Shown in pieces: positions 19,292-29,750 of a stretch of 64,000 nucleotides of DNA. Positions within the stretch are counted from its first letter, which is position 1, and the number at the start of each line of letters is the position of its first letter. The notes under the pieces are model-generated. The model had not been told where the DNA came from. It did no database searches and saw only the letters and a program-made list of their open reading frames with translations. The stretch lies in NCBI GenBank assembly GCA_031290395.1, contig JAITNN010000021.1:62001-126000 (forward strand), given 5' to 3'. The stretch comes from Mycoplasmataceae bacterium (GTDB lineage: Bacteria; Bacillota_I; Bacilli_A; Mycoplasmatales; Mycoplasmoidaceae). The position numbers and the translations under genes are program-made.

Positions 19292-20020
19292 ATGAAAAAT
19301 TGATCTATTGTTTTCAAACAATCATTTAAATCAACTTTTAGCAAGGCGATGACTTGGATAGTTTTTGGTATTTCTTTTGGAATTATGGCAATCTTATTAA
19401 TAGCAGTGCCATTAATCATAATTCAAGTTATTAATGAACAAAGTTTACAACCAACTTTGATCGCACTAACCGGTGGAGTACTCATTTCATTGAATGTGAT
19501 ATTCGGTGTTTGAACTGTTATTTTGACGACTGGTGGTTATGAAAAAGCAGAAATGACATTTATCATTTCTCGTCCTGTCAGCCGAAATACTTATATTAGT
19601 GCTAAATCAGTCTGTGCATTAACAATAAATTCTTTTCTAGTGATTGGATACATTATTTTAATTTTAGTAATGCAAGCAATCATTCAGCGACAGGCTGGAT
19701 TCAATATTTTTGACACTTCTGGAGATACTCCAAATTGAACTTGTATTATTCCAATATTATTGATTTGAATATTCGCGACCTTTGAAGCCATTAGTTTGTC
19801 ACCTTTCTTTAAGAAAGATAGCATTGTTTCATTATTTGTACTATTGGTAATAGAAATCGTTTATCAAGGTTACACAATTGGATGTGTGATTGCTCGTAAA
19901 ACACCAACTGACGGTCTATGACACTACACCCTTCTTCCCTCAATCGTGTTTGGTGCTTTGGCAATCGTCACACCATTAGTGGCTTTCTTAACATTCAAGC
20001 GCATCAAGGTAACGGTATAA
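19292..20020 (+). CDS. ABC-2 type transporter permease
   Basis: A 242-residue membrane protein with six predicted hydrophobic segments (first at about residues 22-44, the last ending LVAFLTFKRIKVTV). Its motif ISRPVSRNTYISAK after the second helix is typical of ABC-2 permeases of the NatB/CcmB-like kind. It needs several TGA codons as Trp. The ATPase gene starts 2 nt downstream, so the pair forms an exporter whose substrate is unknown. The start sits 9 nt after the -10 box. Confidence 0.8.
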
Positions 20021-20021
20021 T

Positions 20022-20771
20022 ATGGCAGCATTAAAAGTCGAGAACTTAAGTTTTAAAACTAACAAACAAGACATTCTTAAAAATGTTTCTTTTGAGGTTG
20101 AAAAAGGATCTTTGGTTGCTTTTATTGGATCAAATGGTGCTGGCAAAACCACTACCATTAAATGTATCGTTGGTCTGTACCCATACACTCAGGGGGTAAT
20201 TACCATTGATGGTATCAATGTTAAAGATGAAACAAGTCGTTTGAAATTAGGCTATGTGCCTGAGAAAGAAAACTTTCCTAAAATTAAAACTAAGCAATTT
20301 TTAAACTCGTGCATTGAATACTTTCATATCTCTAATCAACAAAGAGACGAAATTATTGCTAAGTTATCAAAGCTATTTAAGGTAGAGGAGTTATTAAATA
20401 AGAAACTCCCTAAATTATCTAGTGGTCAAAAGAAGAAAATTTTAATCATGCAAGCATTATTACACGATCCAGATTTATTAATCATGGATGAACCCACTGA
20501 AAATATGGATCCAGATGCTAGATTGGTGTTCTATGACATCATCAAAGCGATGAAGAATGTTGGCAAAACCATTTTTATCTCCACGCACAACTTAGATGAA
20601 ATTCAAAAATATGCCGACCATGTAATTGTCATCAAATCTGGTGAAATTCAATATTCTGGTAGTGCAACTAAATCTGATTTATACAAAGTATATGAGCAAC
20701 ACACCGAACACCCTGATCAAGCAAAAGAAGCGGCAACCATTACTGCAGAAGATATCTTTCAAAAAAAATAA
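20022..20771 (+). CDS. ABC transporter ATP-binding protein
   Basis: A 249-residue ATPase. Walker A is GSNGAGKTT (about residues 37-45), the signature LSSGQKKKI, Walker B LLIMDEPTENMDP, and the switch histidine is in STHNLDEI. The last 25 residues are an unconserved acidic tail. It belongs with the permease gene just upstream. Confidence 0.92.
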   Translation: MAALKVENLSFKTNKQDILKNVSFEVEKGSLVAFIGSNGAGKTTTIKCIVGLYPYTQGVITIDGINVKDETSRLKLGYVPEKENFPKIKTKQFLNSCIEYFHISNQQRDEIIAKLSKLFKVEELLNKKLPKLSSGQKKKILIMQALLHDPDLLIMDEPTENMDPDARLVFYDIIKAMKNVGKTIFISTHNLDEIQKYADHVIVIKSGEIQYSGSATKSDLYKVYEQHTEHPDQAKEAATITAEDIFQKK

Positions 20772-20836
20772 TTATTTATAAACCGTCGATGTGAATAAGT
20801 GATTTTTAAAAATGCATAATATATAATATAAAAGTT

Positions 20837-20974
20837 ATGAAAAAGATAATTGAACAACCAACAAAAAGATTAATAGAAGCCATGGAAGAAATCAATGACA
20901 TGATAGCTAAAGATAAAAAGGGCAAATCTCTTAATGTCACAATGGTAGAACTTAAATTAGCATGTTGCGAGTAG
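20837..20974 (+). CDS. putative antitoxin of YafQ-like module
   Basis: A 45-residue protein, acidic in the middle (EAMEEINDMIAKDKKGK). It has no recognisable DNA-binding domain. It is called antitoxin only because it precedes, and overlaps by 13 nt, a YafQ-like toxin gene. A TATAAT (20822-20827) ends 9 nt before the ATG. Confidence 0.6.
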   Translation: MKKIIEQPTKRLIEAMEEINDMIAKDKKGKSLNVTMVELKLACCE

Positions 20975-21270
20975 AAAAGTCTTCTAGATTTTTACATAGT
21001 TATAAAATTTATGAGGCAAAATATGTTGAATGCATCACCGCATTGGACAATGTTATTATGATTTTAGCGTCTGGACATAGGCTTGCCCCAAAATATAATG
21101 ATCATGCATTGTGCCACGGCGTTTGAAAATCGTTCCGTGAATGTCTTATCGTGGAAGTGAGCAAAAACTGATTACTCATTTACCGGATTACTCGTGGTAT
21201 TTTATATTTAGCAGATACTGGTAGTCATCAAGAGTTGTTCGGGTCAACAAAATATAAAATTGATAACTAA
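20962..21270 (+). CDS. YafQ/RelE-superfamily toxin homologue
   Basis: A 102-residue protein hidden by two TGA(Trp) codons. Residues from LAPKYNDHALCHGVWKSFRE through LLIYRI to TGSHQELF align by eye with the mRNA interferase YafQ (YKDHPLQGSWKGYRDAH ... DWILIYKL ... TGTHAALF). The DH pair and the final TGSH histidine are kept. The position equivalent to YafQ His63 appears to be Leu and the Asp67 position is not Asp, so activity may be lost or altered. ATG overlaps the antitoxin end. Confidence 0.72.
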
Positions 21271-21320
21271 TTTTTATAATCACTCGTTCGTTTTTTTAGT
21301 GTTTTGTATATAATACAATT

Positions 21321-21398
21321 ATGAAAAAAATAGCAGTTCATATTTGTGCTAAAACTCTTGTGCAACGGACTAACTATCTAAACAAAGACACCATCTAA
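21321..21398 (+). CDS. 25-codon leader ORF upstream of glnA
   Basis: TATAAT (21309-21314) ends 6 nt before an ATG that opens a 25-codon frame starting MKKIAVHICAK and ending NKDTI. Its stop codon (21396-21398) falls in the loop of an intrinsic terminator. The peptide is not rich in Gln, so classical attenuation by one amino acid is not obvious; the coupling of stop codon and hairpin is the suggestive feature. Confidence 0.5.
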   Translation: MKKIAVHICAKTLVQRTNYLNKDTI

Positions 21399-21417
21399 AT
21401 GTGGTGTCTTTTCTTTT
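21384..21417 (+). terminator. terminator/attenuator between leader ORF and glnA
   Basis: AAAGACACCA (21384-21393) pairs perfectly with TGGTGTCTTT (21402-21411), with an 8-nt loop and a T-rich tail (TCTTTT). It sits between the promoter at 21309-21314 and glnA, so reaching glnA from that promoter needs readthrough. Confidence 0.75.
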
Positions 21418-21435
21418 CAATTACAAGGAGCGATA

Positions 21436-23523
21436 ATGAAATCAATTCCAGAAATATTTGGTGAATTAGTACTTAACGATGAGGAACTCAAAAAACGTAT
21501 CGGTCAAAAAACATATGACCAATTTAAAAATTCTTTAGACGATGACCAAAAAGAAATTTTAAATTTAGACTTGGCCAATAAAATTGCCGATGCAATGAAA
21601 GATTGAGCACTGGAAAAAGGGGCAACACACTATACTCATTGATTTCAACCACTAAATGGTGTCTCTGCCGAAAAGCACGAAAGTTTTATCAGTCCTCAAA
21701 AAGACGGGACTGTTCTCATGAAATTCTCTGGCAAGGAATTAGTAAAGGGCGAGGCCGATGGTTCTTCTTTCCCTTCGGGTGGGTTGCGTAGCACATTTGA
21801 AGCGAGAGGATACACGGCTTGAGACGCTAGTAGCCATGCTTTTGTTAGAAACGAAACTTTATACATACCCACAATTTTCATGTCATATCACGGACACGTT
21901 TTAGATAAAAAAACACCATTGCACCGCTCATCAACAGTTTTAAAGCGCCAAACATTGCGTTTTGTTAAATTGTTTGGTAAAAATTCTAAGCACGCTAGAG
22001 TAACCGTTGGTGCAGAACAAGAATATTTTTTAATTGATAAAGACATGTTTGAAAAACGTTTGGACTTAAAATTAACTGGTCGCACCCTCTTCGGAGCCAG
22101 GAGCCCCAAAAGTCAAGAATTAGAAGATCATTATTATGGTCAAATCAAAACTAGAGTCATGCAATTTATGATCGACCTAGACCGAGAATTATGACGCTTA
22201 GGGATCCCTGCAAAAACGAGACACAATGAAGTTGCACCATGCCAGCACGAACTAGCTCCTGTCTTTGAAAGAGTTTCCGTGGCGATAGATCACAATCAAC
22301 TCACAATGGAAATTATGAAAAAAACTGCTGAAAAACACGGATTAGTTTGTTTGCTGCATGAAAAACCATTCGCCAATATGAACGGCAGCGGCAAACACAA
22401 CAATTGATCGGTATCAGTTGATGGTGTTGGCAATATGCTAGATCCTGGTGATAACCCTGAAGTCAATTACCAATTCTTACTTTATGTGTCTTGCATCATG
22501 GCCGCTGTAGATACTCATCAAGATTTACTACGTATTTCTGTAGCCACTGCAGGTAACGAACATCGATTAGGTGGTAATGAAGCTCCTCCAGGCATTGTAA
22601 CCATGTTTCTAGGCAAACAAATTACTGAAATATTAGAATCACTGTCCGATGCTAAATCCTATAGTAAGCAAGCAATTCGCAGTACATCACATGGTGTGAA
22701 ATTTATCGCCAACTTTGATAATGACACATCTGATAGAAACCGTACATCACCAATGGCTTTTACTGGAAATAAATTCGAATTTCGTATGCCAGGAAGTTCT
22801 ATGAATTTATCTGGTGTAAACATTGCATTAAACACTGCATTAGCTGATGTTTTAGAGAATGTTTGTACAGAAATTGAACAATCTAATGATAAAGAACAAG
22901 CTATTAAATTAGCTATTGCTACGATCTTCAAAAAACACCACCGTATTTTATTTAATGGTAATGGTTACTCACTAGCTTGAGAAAAAGAAGCTGAAGCCCG
23001 TGGATTGTTAAATCTTAAAACTGTACCGGAAGCCGTTTCTTTATATGCTTCACAAAAAAATATTGATTTATTTAAACGTCAAGGCATTTATACTGAAGAA
23101 GAAGTAAAAGCACGCGAAACAATCTTGTTAGAAGAATACTGTAAGACCATTAAAATTGAATCTTTAACAATGTTAGATATGTTGAACCGTCAAATTCTCC
23201 CAGCGATCTTTGAATATGAAAAACATTTGTCTCAAACGATTATTGATAAACAAATTCTTAAGATGGATAAAACTATCGAATTTAATGTACTTAAGCGCAT
23301 CACTAATTTATTAAAAGAATTAAGTAAAGGTAAAGACAACTTATTAAAGGCTTTAGTGGAAGTTCGTGACATTACTAATTGAAAACAAAAAGCAGCTACA
23401 TACCGTCAAAAAGTGTTTAAAGCTATGACAGAAGTAAGAGTTGCTTGTGATGAATTAGAACGAGTTATGCCTAAAACTTTATGACCGTTCCCTAATTACG
23501 CTGATATTTTATTTAAAAATTAA
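21436..23523 (+). CDS. glnN: glutamine synthetase type III (GlnN)
   Basis: A 695-residue GSIII, far longer than GSI (about 450), making glutamine from glutamate, ammonia and ATP. Recognisable segments are [63 protein letters not shown] and the FRMPGSS substrate region. AAGGAG, 7 nt before the ATG, is a strong Shine-Dalgarno. A leader ORF with terminator precedes it. GSIII is not a usual mollicute gene; glutamine from it can serve CarA at 28.7 kb. Confidence 0.93.
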
Positions 23524-23526
23524 AAA

Positions 23527-25320
23527 TTAAATATTAAAATAGTTTGCATAAAAATTAGCAACTATGTTAACGGCGTCATTTTCGTCCATTGTAGTAAATT
23601 CAATTTTGTTAGGTGTAACAATGTATGGACCTAATGGTGCGCCTTTAAATCACAAAGCCTTGTCCTCGTTTGCTTCTTCATCAGGAAGTCATTTGATGGC
23701 TAAATCTGAACTATTAGGGTTTCCGGTTTTAGCAAAATTAGTCCAGTAATGCATAACATCGTTACTCATCGCAGTAGCTAGAGGGTTTCCATGTATCATA
23801 TTGCCAAATATAAATGCAAGTTCTGCGGTGTGCGCAGCACCATTTTTAGTTGGATATGGGGCCGGATAATCAAAAAGGTAATTAAAATTATACGCTCAAT
23901 GTGATTTGTGAATGGTACCATCGTGACTAATAATTTGATCCACAAATTCTTTGGAAGAACTAGCGAATGCTGATAATTTCATTAATTGTCTTAATGCTAA
24001 ATAGTAACTTCCACTAACGGGACCAGGGATTAAACCATCTGGGTTTTCTGTGGAGTCGTAGAACCCATGTAAATCATCTATATAACTTTGAGGGTTAACT
24101 ATGCTCATCCTCCAATGGATTTGATTTTTAAAATCTTCTAGAGTAACAGGCAACATGTCCGGAACAAAACCATAACCCTCGTCTGTGTTTCATCCATAGA
24201 TGATATCAACATTCCTAAATTTACCTTCAGTAATTGCAGCAACCTTATCATTTGGCAAAGCCCAACCATCATAACACGGCATTAGATTTCATGTTTCTAA
24301 TGATGGTTGTTTAAGTGGATCTCATATTACACGAGTTCATTCGGCTAGCAACAATGGGCTAACATATTCAGATCTTAGATATCGAACGGTTGTTTCACTA
24401 TCACCAGCGTGTAGCGTTTCTAAAATCATTTCTCTGCATTGAGCAATAGCTAGATCTTCATCGGCCTTTGAGTATGTACTAATAGAATCGTATCCCAATA
24501 GATTGCCGCTTTCCATAACGGCTCTTTCGAACAAAGGTTCTTTGTCGCTTTGAACTGCTGGATCAGTCGCAGGAGAGATAATTAGCGATGAAACACTAAA
24601 CGATCCTGCAGATTCACCAGCGATTGTTACATTTGTTGGATCACCACCAAAATGGTAGATATTTTTATGAATTCATTGCAAAGCTTTAACTTGATCTAAG
24701 ATACCTCAATTACCATCAGTCATAATTGGCTTATCAGTAGCATCTACCATAGGTTGATCTAAATCATTGAGAGCTTGCGCTTCTAAAAATTTAAGTGCCA
24801 TAAAACCAAATGCATTCAACCGATAATTAATGTCAACAACAACCATATCTTTTTGGCCTAAATCGTTCGACATATTGTGCCCATCAAATATTCCCTGATT
24901 GCCAGAACCAACGGTAAATACACCACCGTGTATATAAACATAAACAGCCATGGGGTGCGTAGGTGTCAATGTCGGTGTCCAAATATTTAAGTTTAAACAA
25001 TCTTCTCCTTGAGGACGCATGTCTCAACCTGTACCGACATCATCTTGAACGCAAGCATTACCATACGTTGTACAATCTTTGGTTCATATTCATGGGTCTG
25101 GATTTCGTGGAGGGGCAAAACGTAGATCGCCAACAGGAGCCTTTGCATATGGCACGCCTTTAAATGATAAAATACCATTCTCGTCGAGTCCTTGCACTTT
25201 CCCATAATTTGTATTGGCAATCACTAGACTCCTACCACCACAGGATGTGATCGACAATAGTGGTAGTAATAATAAACAACTGCTCGTTATTAGTGTTGTA
25301 AATTTTAATTTGCTCTTCAT
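23527..25320 (-). CDS. lipoprotein of carboxylesterase type B family
   Basis: A 597-residue alpha/beta hydrolase with a lipoprotein signal (SITSCGG, modified Cys at about 27). Family landmarks: [32 protein letters not shown], oxyanion hole YIHGGVF, nucleophile elbow AGESAGS (Ser at about 237), acid in NTDEGYG, and histidine in HTAEL, so the catalytic triad looks intact. It would hydrolyse esters, perhaps host lipids, at the outer membrane face (inference). A minus-strand TATAAT (25327-25332) ends 6 nt before the ATG. Confidence 0.9.
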
Positions 25321-25332
25321 TTTTTAATTATA

Positions 25333-26469
25333 TTAGAATGTACAGTTTGTAGAAACTTGATCGACGCCTAATTTAATTAATTGGTCTCTTTCAGTTTCGT
25401 CATTAACTGTTCATGTATTAACTATTAAATCATTTTCATGTGCAAATTTAATAATGTCTTTGCCACCAGGTGCCAATAGAACACTTTTGTCAACATCAAC
25501 ATTTAAACCTTTGCCGATAGCTCAATAAGCTTCAGCTGAAGGCACATCATGGTCATAATCACTTCAAATTAATTTTTGAAATTTTGTTAACATTTTTTTT
25601 GCTGCACTTTGAGTTTGGTTTGGTGAGCCTTCACTAATGGTTCTCAGTGCGCTATAGAAAGGCAGCGCTAATGGGTCTTTTGTTGGGTCAAATATCGCTC
25701 CGTCAAAAGTAATGATCGTACAGTGATCCACTCAGCCAACAGCAATTGCGTCAGCAAGAAGTTCGTTCATTAATGTAGAGGCATAGTCCGAACCTCAAAA
25801 TGCATTTTCATCTTTAATCTCAATAACGGCTTCTTTGTTGTATTCTTTGCATATTTTTAAATAATCGCTAAAAAGTGGCACTGTATAGTTTCCTTTAATA
25901 CCATATGCATTATGGTCATTACTCATTACTTCGTATTGACCACCACCATCAATAGGCGAATAACCACAATAACCAGTTCATAATTTTTTATCTTTAATTG
26001 CAGCATATGTGTTATCAGTAATTCTATAACCACCAGAACCAGGTGCTGTTGCAAAATAATAAGGATCTCATAACGGATCGTATGCGGATGGCGATGGATT
26101 ACATTCGCCAGCATGATATGCATTTTGTTCAGGCCTATTGGTTCAACCGGCATCCCTTTCCGTTTTGTCAACTTGTCTAAATGGATTAACGCCGTGCGCA
26201 CAAACTAATGGATGACTACTAAGTGGAGAAATTGGAGAAGCATCAGTTTTTGTCAAATAAATATCTGTTTCAATCCCTCATGTACTATTTAATTTACCAG
26301 CGGCTTCAAATGATTCTTTTGTATTTTCAAAATGTCGCGAACTTAATCCTCGGTGCATAACATACTTAATATTGCTAAAACCACAACTAGTTAAATTAAT
26401 AACGCTTACTCCAGCTACTACTCCGATTGCTAATAATGATCCAACTGATAAAATTATTTTCTTTTTCAT
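25333..26469 (-). CDS. glycerophosphodiester phosphodiesterase-like lipoprotein
   Basis: A 378-residue exported protein with a lipoprotein signal (VINLTSCGF). The GDPD signature is MHRGLSSRHFENTKESF right after the signal, followed by GIETDIYLTKT (the ExD metal pair), a second histidine in SSHPLVCAHG, and AVIEIKD. The C-terminus LIVNTWTVNDETERDQLIKL is typical of the fold. It would release glycerol-3-phosphate from glycerophosphodiesters outside the cell. GGGGGTAATAA before the ATG is its Shine-Dalgarno. The esterase gene follows 12 nt downstream behind its own -10 box. Confidence 0.87.
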
Positions 26470-26543
26470 TTATTACCCCCATATATGTATAAATATATTG
26501 TTATTATAAAACAACTATTTATTATCTACATTGTTGAATAATA

Positions 26544-26549
26544 TATAAT
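26544..26549 (+). promoter_or_regulatory. tRNA-Thr promoter -10
   Basis: TATAAT 15 nt before the tRNA-Thr 5' end. Confidence 0.65.
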
Positions 26550-26564
26550 AACACGCATAAAAAA

Positions 26565-26640
26565 GCCGACTTAGCTCAATAGGCAGAGCAACTGACTTGT
26601 AATCAGTAGGTTGTTGGTTCGATTCCGATAGTCGGCACCA
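26565..26640 (+). tRNA. tRNA-Thr (TGT)
   Basis: 76 nt with encoded CCA. Acceptor GCCGACT pairs with AGTCGGC; anticodon stem CTGA/TCAG encloses CTTGTAA, giving TGT. Confidence 0.95.
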
Positions 26641-26643
26641 AAT

Positions 26644-26671
26644 AAAATCACCTTGCAGGGTGATTTTTTAT
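26644..26671. terminator. terminator shared by tRNA-Thr and cysteine desulfidase gene
   Basis: AAATCACC (26645-26652) pairs with GGTGATTT (26659-26666) around a 6-nt loop, followed by T residues. The minus-strand gene's stop codon (26668-26670) sits in the downstream arm flank. Confidence 0.75.
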
Positions 26672-27975
26672 TTTGCTCGTTCGTTTTTATCAATGATATC
26701 AACAACAATGGAGTTCGTATCATTCATAATTCCGCGCGAAAGTATACCAATACTTTTGATTGTTTCAAATGCATCACGATTAACTAAACCTTCATTATCT
26801 GGTAATGCAATTTTGCTTTCAACAACATCCATGGCAGCAAACCCTGCAACAATAGCTGCTTCAATTTTCCAAGCACAACTTAATTTAGCTCCATCGCATA
26901 GTGAACCAGCTGATGAACATAAACATAAATTAAGCACATCGTTAATTTGCTTAATGCTGTAGTTGCGTTGATATCCAAGACCACAAATTGTACCAGAAAC
27001 AGCGGCCACAACACTACCGCAATAAGCTGATAGACTACCAATGTTCTTTTTAATTTTTCAAGTGATTAAATTAGCTAAAGCAGTTGCTTTAAGCATTGTG
27101 AGTTCACTTGTTTTACAACATGTGTGATAAATTCATTGTGGTAGATTAACAGTTAGCCCGTGGTCGCCACTATCATTTGATGCCATTACTGGCAACGGAC
27201 AACTCACCATTCTTGCAGTAATGGAACTAACAATCGAAGTTAATAATTGATTCTTTCAATTGGTTTCATTAAAACTATAACCAGCCATTGCAACTTTAGT
27301 AAAACCTTCTCGATGTTTTTCACCATAGTTCATAACTTTCTTATTCATCATTAAACCGTCTCTAAGAAACTTCACATCATTGATTGTGAAGTTTTGGACA
27401 CCATAATAAACATCATTTAAAGAGATATCATCAACGTTATATTTGTATGTATGCACATTGCTTGCTTTAGTTTTTGTGTTGACAGCAACTAATTTATTAT
27501 TAAGAGTGATGCGTTTAATGTTGTCGTGTTTTCTCTCAATCAAAACTTCACAAGTATTGTTAAATTTATCTTTGGCAATTACTTTTGCATAAACTGGATT
27601 CCTGTGTTTTTCAATAATAATATCAATAAAATTTTGTTTACTATTTTGTTTAGCAAGTTTAGCTTGAGCATCGGTAATAGAAGAAAGCACCAGTAATTTT
27701 TTCTTAGATTGTTTTACAATAAATCCCGCAGCTGCAATTGTTTTAATGCCAACTTGTCCCAATTTAGGAACACCAACATTGGCATCATTACGATAAATAT
27801 AACTAGAAACATGTAACTTAGCGCTTACAACTGGTCCTTTTAAATGTTCGGCAGCTGCACTACACGCCAACGCCACACAGCCAATTTCTGTACAACCATA
27901 TGCCGGAGACACTAAATCTTTTAACAAGTTTTTAAAAAATATTTGCTTTTTTTGTTCTAATTTATGTTGTTCCAT
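26668..27975 (-). CDS. cyuA: L-cysteine desulfidase / UPF0597 family (CyuA-like)
   Basis: A 435-residue protein of the UPF0597/CyuA family, [4Fe-4S] enzymes related to serine dehydratase alpha chains that convert cysteine to pyruvate, ammonia and sulfide. The family motif SPAYGCTEIGCVALACS is near the N-terminus and SNDSGDHGLTVNLP near residue 265; cysteines in TCCKTSEL and CSSAGSLCDGAK are cluster candidates. The start at 27975 is chosen because GGTGAGG lies 5 nt upstream; an ATG at 27990 would add five residues and include that site. Sulfide or ammonia could feed Fe-S assembly or GlnN (inference). Confidence 0.82.
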
Positions 27976-28113
27976 TTTGGCCTCACCCATCTAATTTATC
28001 TACAATAATTATATAAATTTTACTACATCAATCTTTTGACAAAGAACTTATGCAAAATGATGTAGCAATAGTGGGGTTGTCAAATAATTAAAATCATTGC
28101 ATATAATTGACAT

Positions 28114-28284
28114 ATGAAAACAATAAAAATTCAAATCGGAAACGAAAGTCAAATATTCACATCTACCGTAGATGCGATGGAATTTCTTGCATTAAATAGA
28201 ATTGAACTAAAACCTTTAAAAGTAACAAAAAAATATACTGCTTGAAAAAGCATTGAAGATTGGGCTGCATCTAAAGGGTTATAA
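28114..28284 (+). CDS. putative antitoxin-like small protein
   Basis: A 56-residue protein (MKTIKIQIGNESQIF ... SIEDWAASKGL) with one TGA Trp. No family is recognised. TATAAT (28102-28107) ends 6 nt before the ATG. It is proposed as antitoxin only because a degraded toxin-like gene starts 2 nt downstream. Confidence 0.5.
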
Positions 28285-28286
28285 TC

Positions 28287-28555
28287 GTGTATTATATTTT
28301 TGAGACGAAATTTGATAAGGAATTCGATATTTTAGATATTAGTGTTCAAAAACAAATTTTATCTGTAATGTATAAAATTAAAAATAATAACGGTTTACTC
28401 AAGGGTGATTTTGGTAACCACTTGCTTGAACATGGTAAATACAAAGGGTTGTTTTGTCTACCATCCATTAGTTAAATTTGGTAATAAAATCTAACAAACT
28501 TGTTTTTAAGAGAATTAATACCTATAAAAACATACCGCTTTAAAAACAAATCCTA
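28287..28555 (+). pseudogene. frameshifted RelE/HigB-like toxin remnant
   Basis: GTG opens a 62-codon frame (YYIFETKFDKEFDILDI ... HGKYKGLFCLP) that stops at 28475. Shifting frame near 28450 gives CFVYHPLVKFGNKI, and a further shift gives LTNLFLREL, which together resemble the beta-strand end of phage Gp49/HigB-like toxins. Two frameshifts make a functional product unlikely unless the antitoxin-proximal part alone has a role. Confidence 0.5.
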
Positions 28556-28619
28556 ATATTGTAAGTTTAATAGCAATGAGTCACGATAGAAATTAAGTTT
28601 TTTATCATTTAGTAACCTA

Positions 28620-28648
28620 TTGATTTTTACCAATTAATAATGTATTAT
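28620..28648 (+). promoter_or_regulatory. promoter of carA-pyrD operon
   Basis: TTGATT (28620-28625) and TATTAT (28643-28648) are separated by exactly 17 bp, the best two-box promoter in the window. The predicted leader is about 20 nt and contains TTGGAGG. There is no room for a PyrR attenuator. Confidence 0.65.
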
Positions 28649-28673
28649 TAATTAAATACAAATTGGAGGCAAA

Positions 28674-29750
28674 ATGGTCGGTTACCTAGTGTTGGAAAAC
28701 GGCTTGGTTTTTTCGGGAGAACGAATCGGGTATAAAAAAGATGCCATTTTCGAAGTTGTATTTAATACCTCAATGTCTGGCTATATGGAAACCCTCACCG
28801 ATCCCTCTTATGTGGGACAGGGAGTGGTTTTTACATACCCTCTAATTGGTAACTATGGCGTGATGCGAGATGACACCGAATCAAAAAGAGTTTGAGTTGA
28901 AGGTGTCATTGTTCATGAACTTGCTGATTATTCTTCTAATTTCAGAAAAGAATCTAACTTAAACGATTTTTTATTGGAAAACAAAGTACCGGGATTACAA
29001 GGTGTTAATACCCGATCATTAACTCGAGTTTTACGAAACTCTGGAGTAATGAAAGGAAAAATTACTTCTAATTGTAAAAATATTAAAGCAATTATTAAAG
29101 AAATAAAAAGTTATAAAGCACCAGATCCAGTTTCATTAGTAACTAGTAAAAAAATCCATACCGAAGGCAAAGGTAAATATAAGATTGCTTTGTATGATTT
29201 CGGTGTGAAAGGTAATATTGTTAAATCATTATTAAATCGAGATACAACCGTAACTTTCTTCCCTGCAACTACCACAACAAAAGAAATTTTGGCCATCAAA
29301 CCCGATGGTATTGTTTTATCTAACGGCCCGGGTGACCCCAAAGACAATAAGATCGCTATTCAAACAATTCGCGAATTACACAACACTAATATACCTATAT
29401 TAGGAATTTGTTTAGGCCACCAATTACTGGCATTAGCAACTGGTGCTAATACCAAAAAATTAAAATATGGACACCGTGGTCCAAACCATCCTGCTAAAAA
29501 CGAGAAAACTCAAAGAGTGTATATTACGAGTCAAAACCATGGTTACTATATTGATGAAGATACACTGGATCCAAAAGTGTCTTATGTCACATATAGGAAT
29601 GTAAATGACAAAACAATTGAGGGTCTGAAATATAAAAATAAAAAAATAGTTACCATTCAATTCCACCCCGAAGCTTGTGCAGGACCACAAGACACCGCTT
29701 ACTTGTTTGATGACTTTATGCAAATAGTTAAGGAGTCTAAACATGCCTAA
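28674..29750 (+). CDS. carA: carbamoyl-phosphate synthase small subunit
   Basis: A 358-residue glutaminase subunit that releases ammonia from glutamine for CarB. The N-terminal domain has [17 protein letters not shown]; the class I amidotransferase domain has SNGPGDP, the nucleophile cysteine in [22 protein letters not shown], and the His-Glu pair in [17 protein letters not shown] lies 5 nt before the ATG. It overlaps carB by 8 nt, so translation is coupled. Confidence 0.96.

Noticed and set aside
28643-28674. PyrR-type attenuator before carA
   Set aside because: The predicted leader is only about 20 nt and contains just the Shine-Dalgarno.
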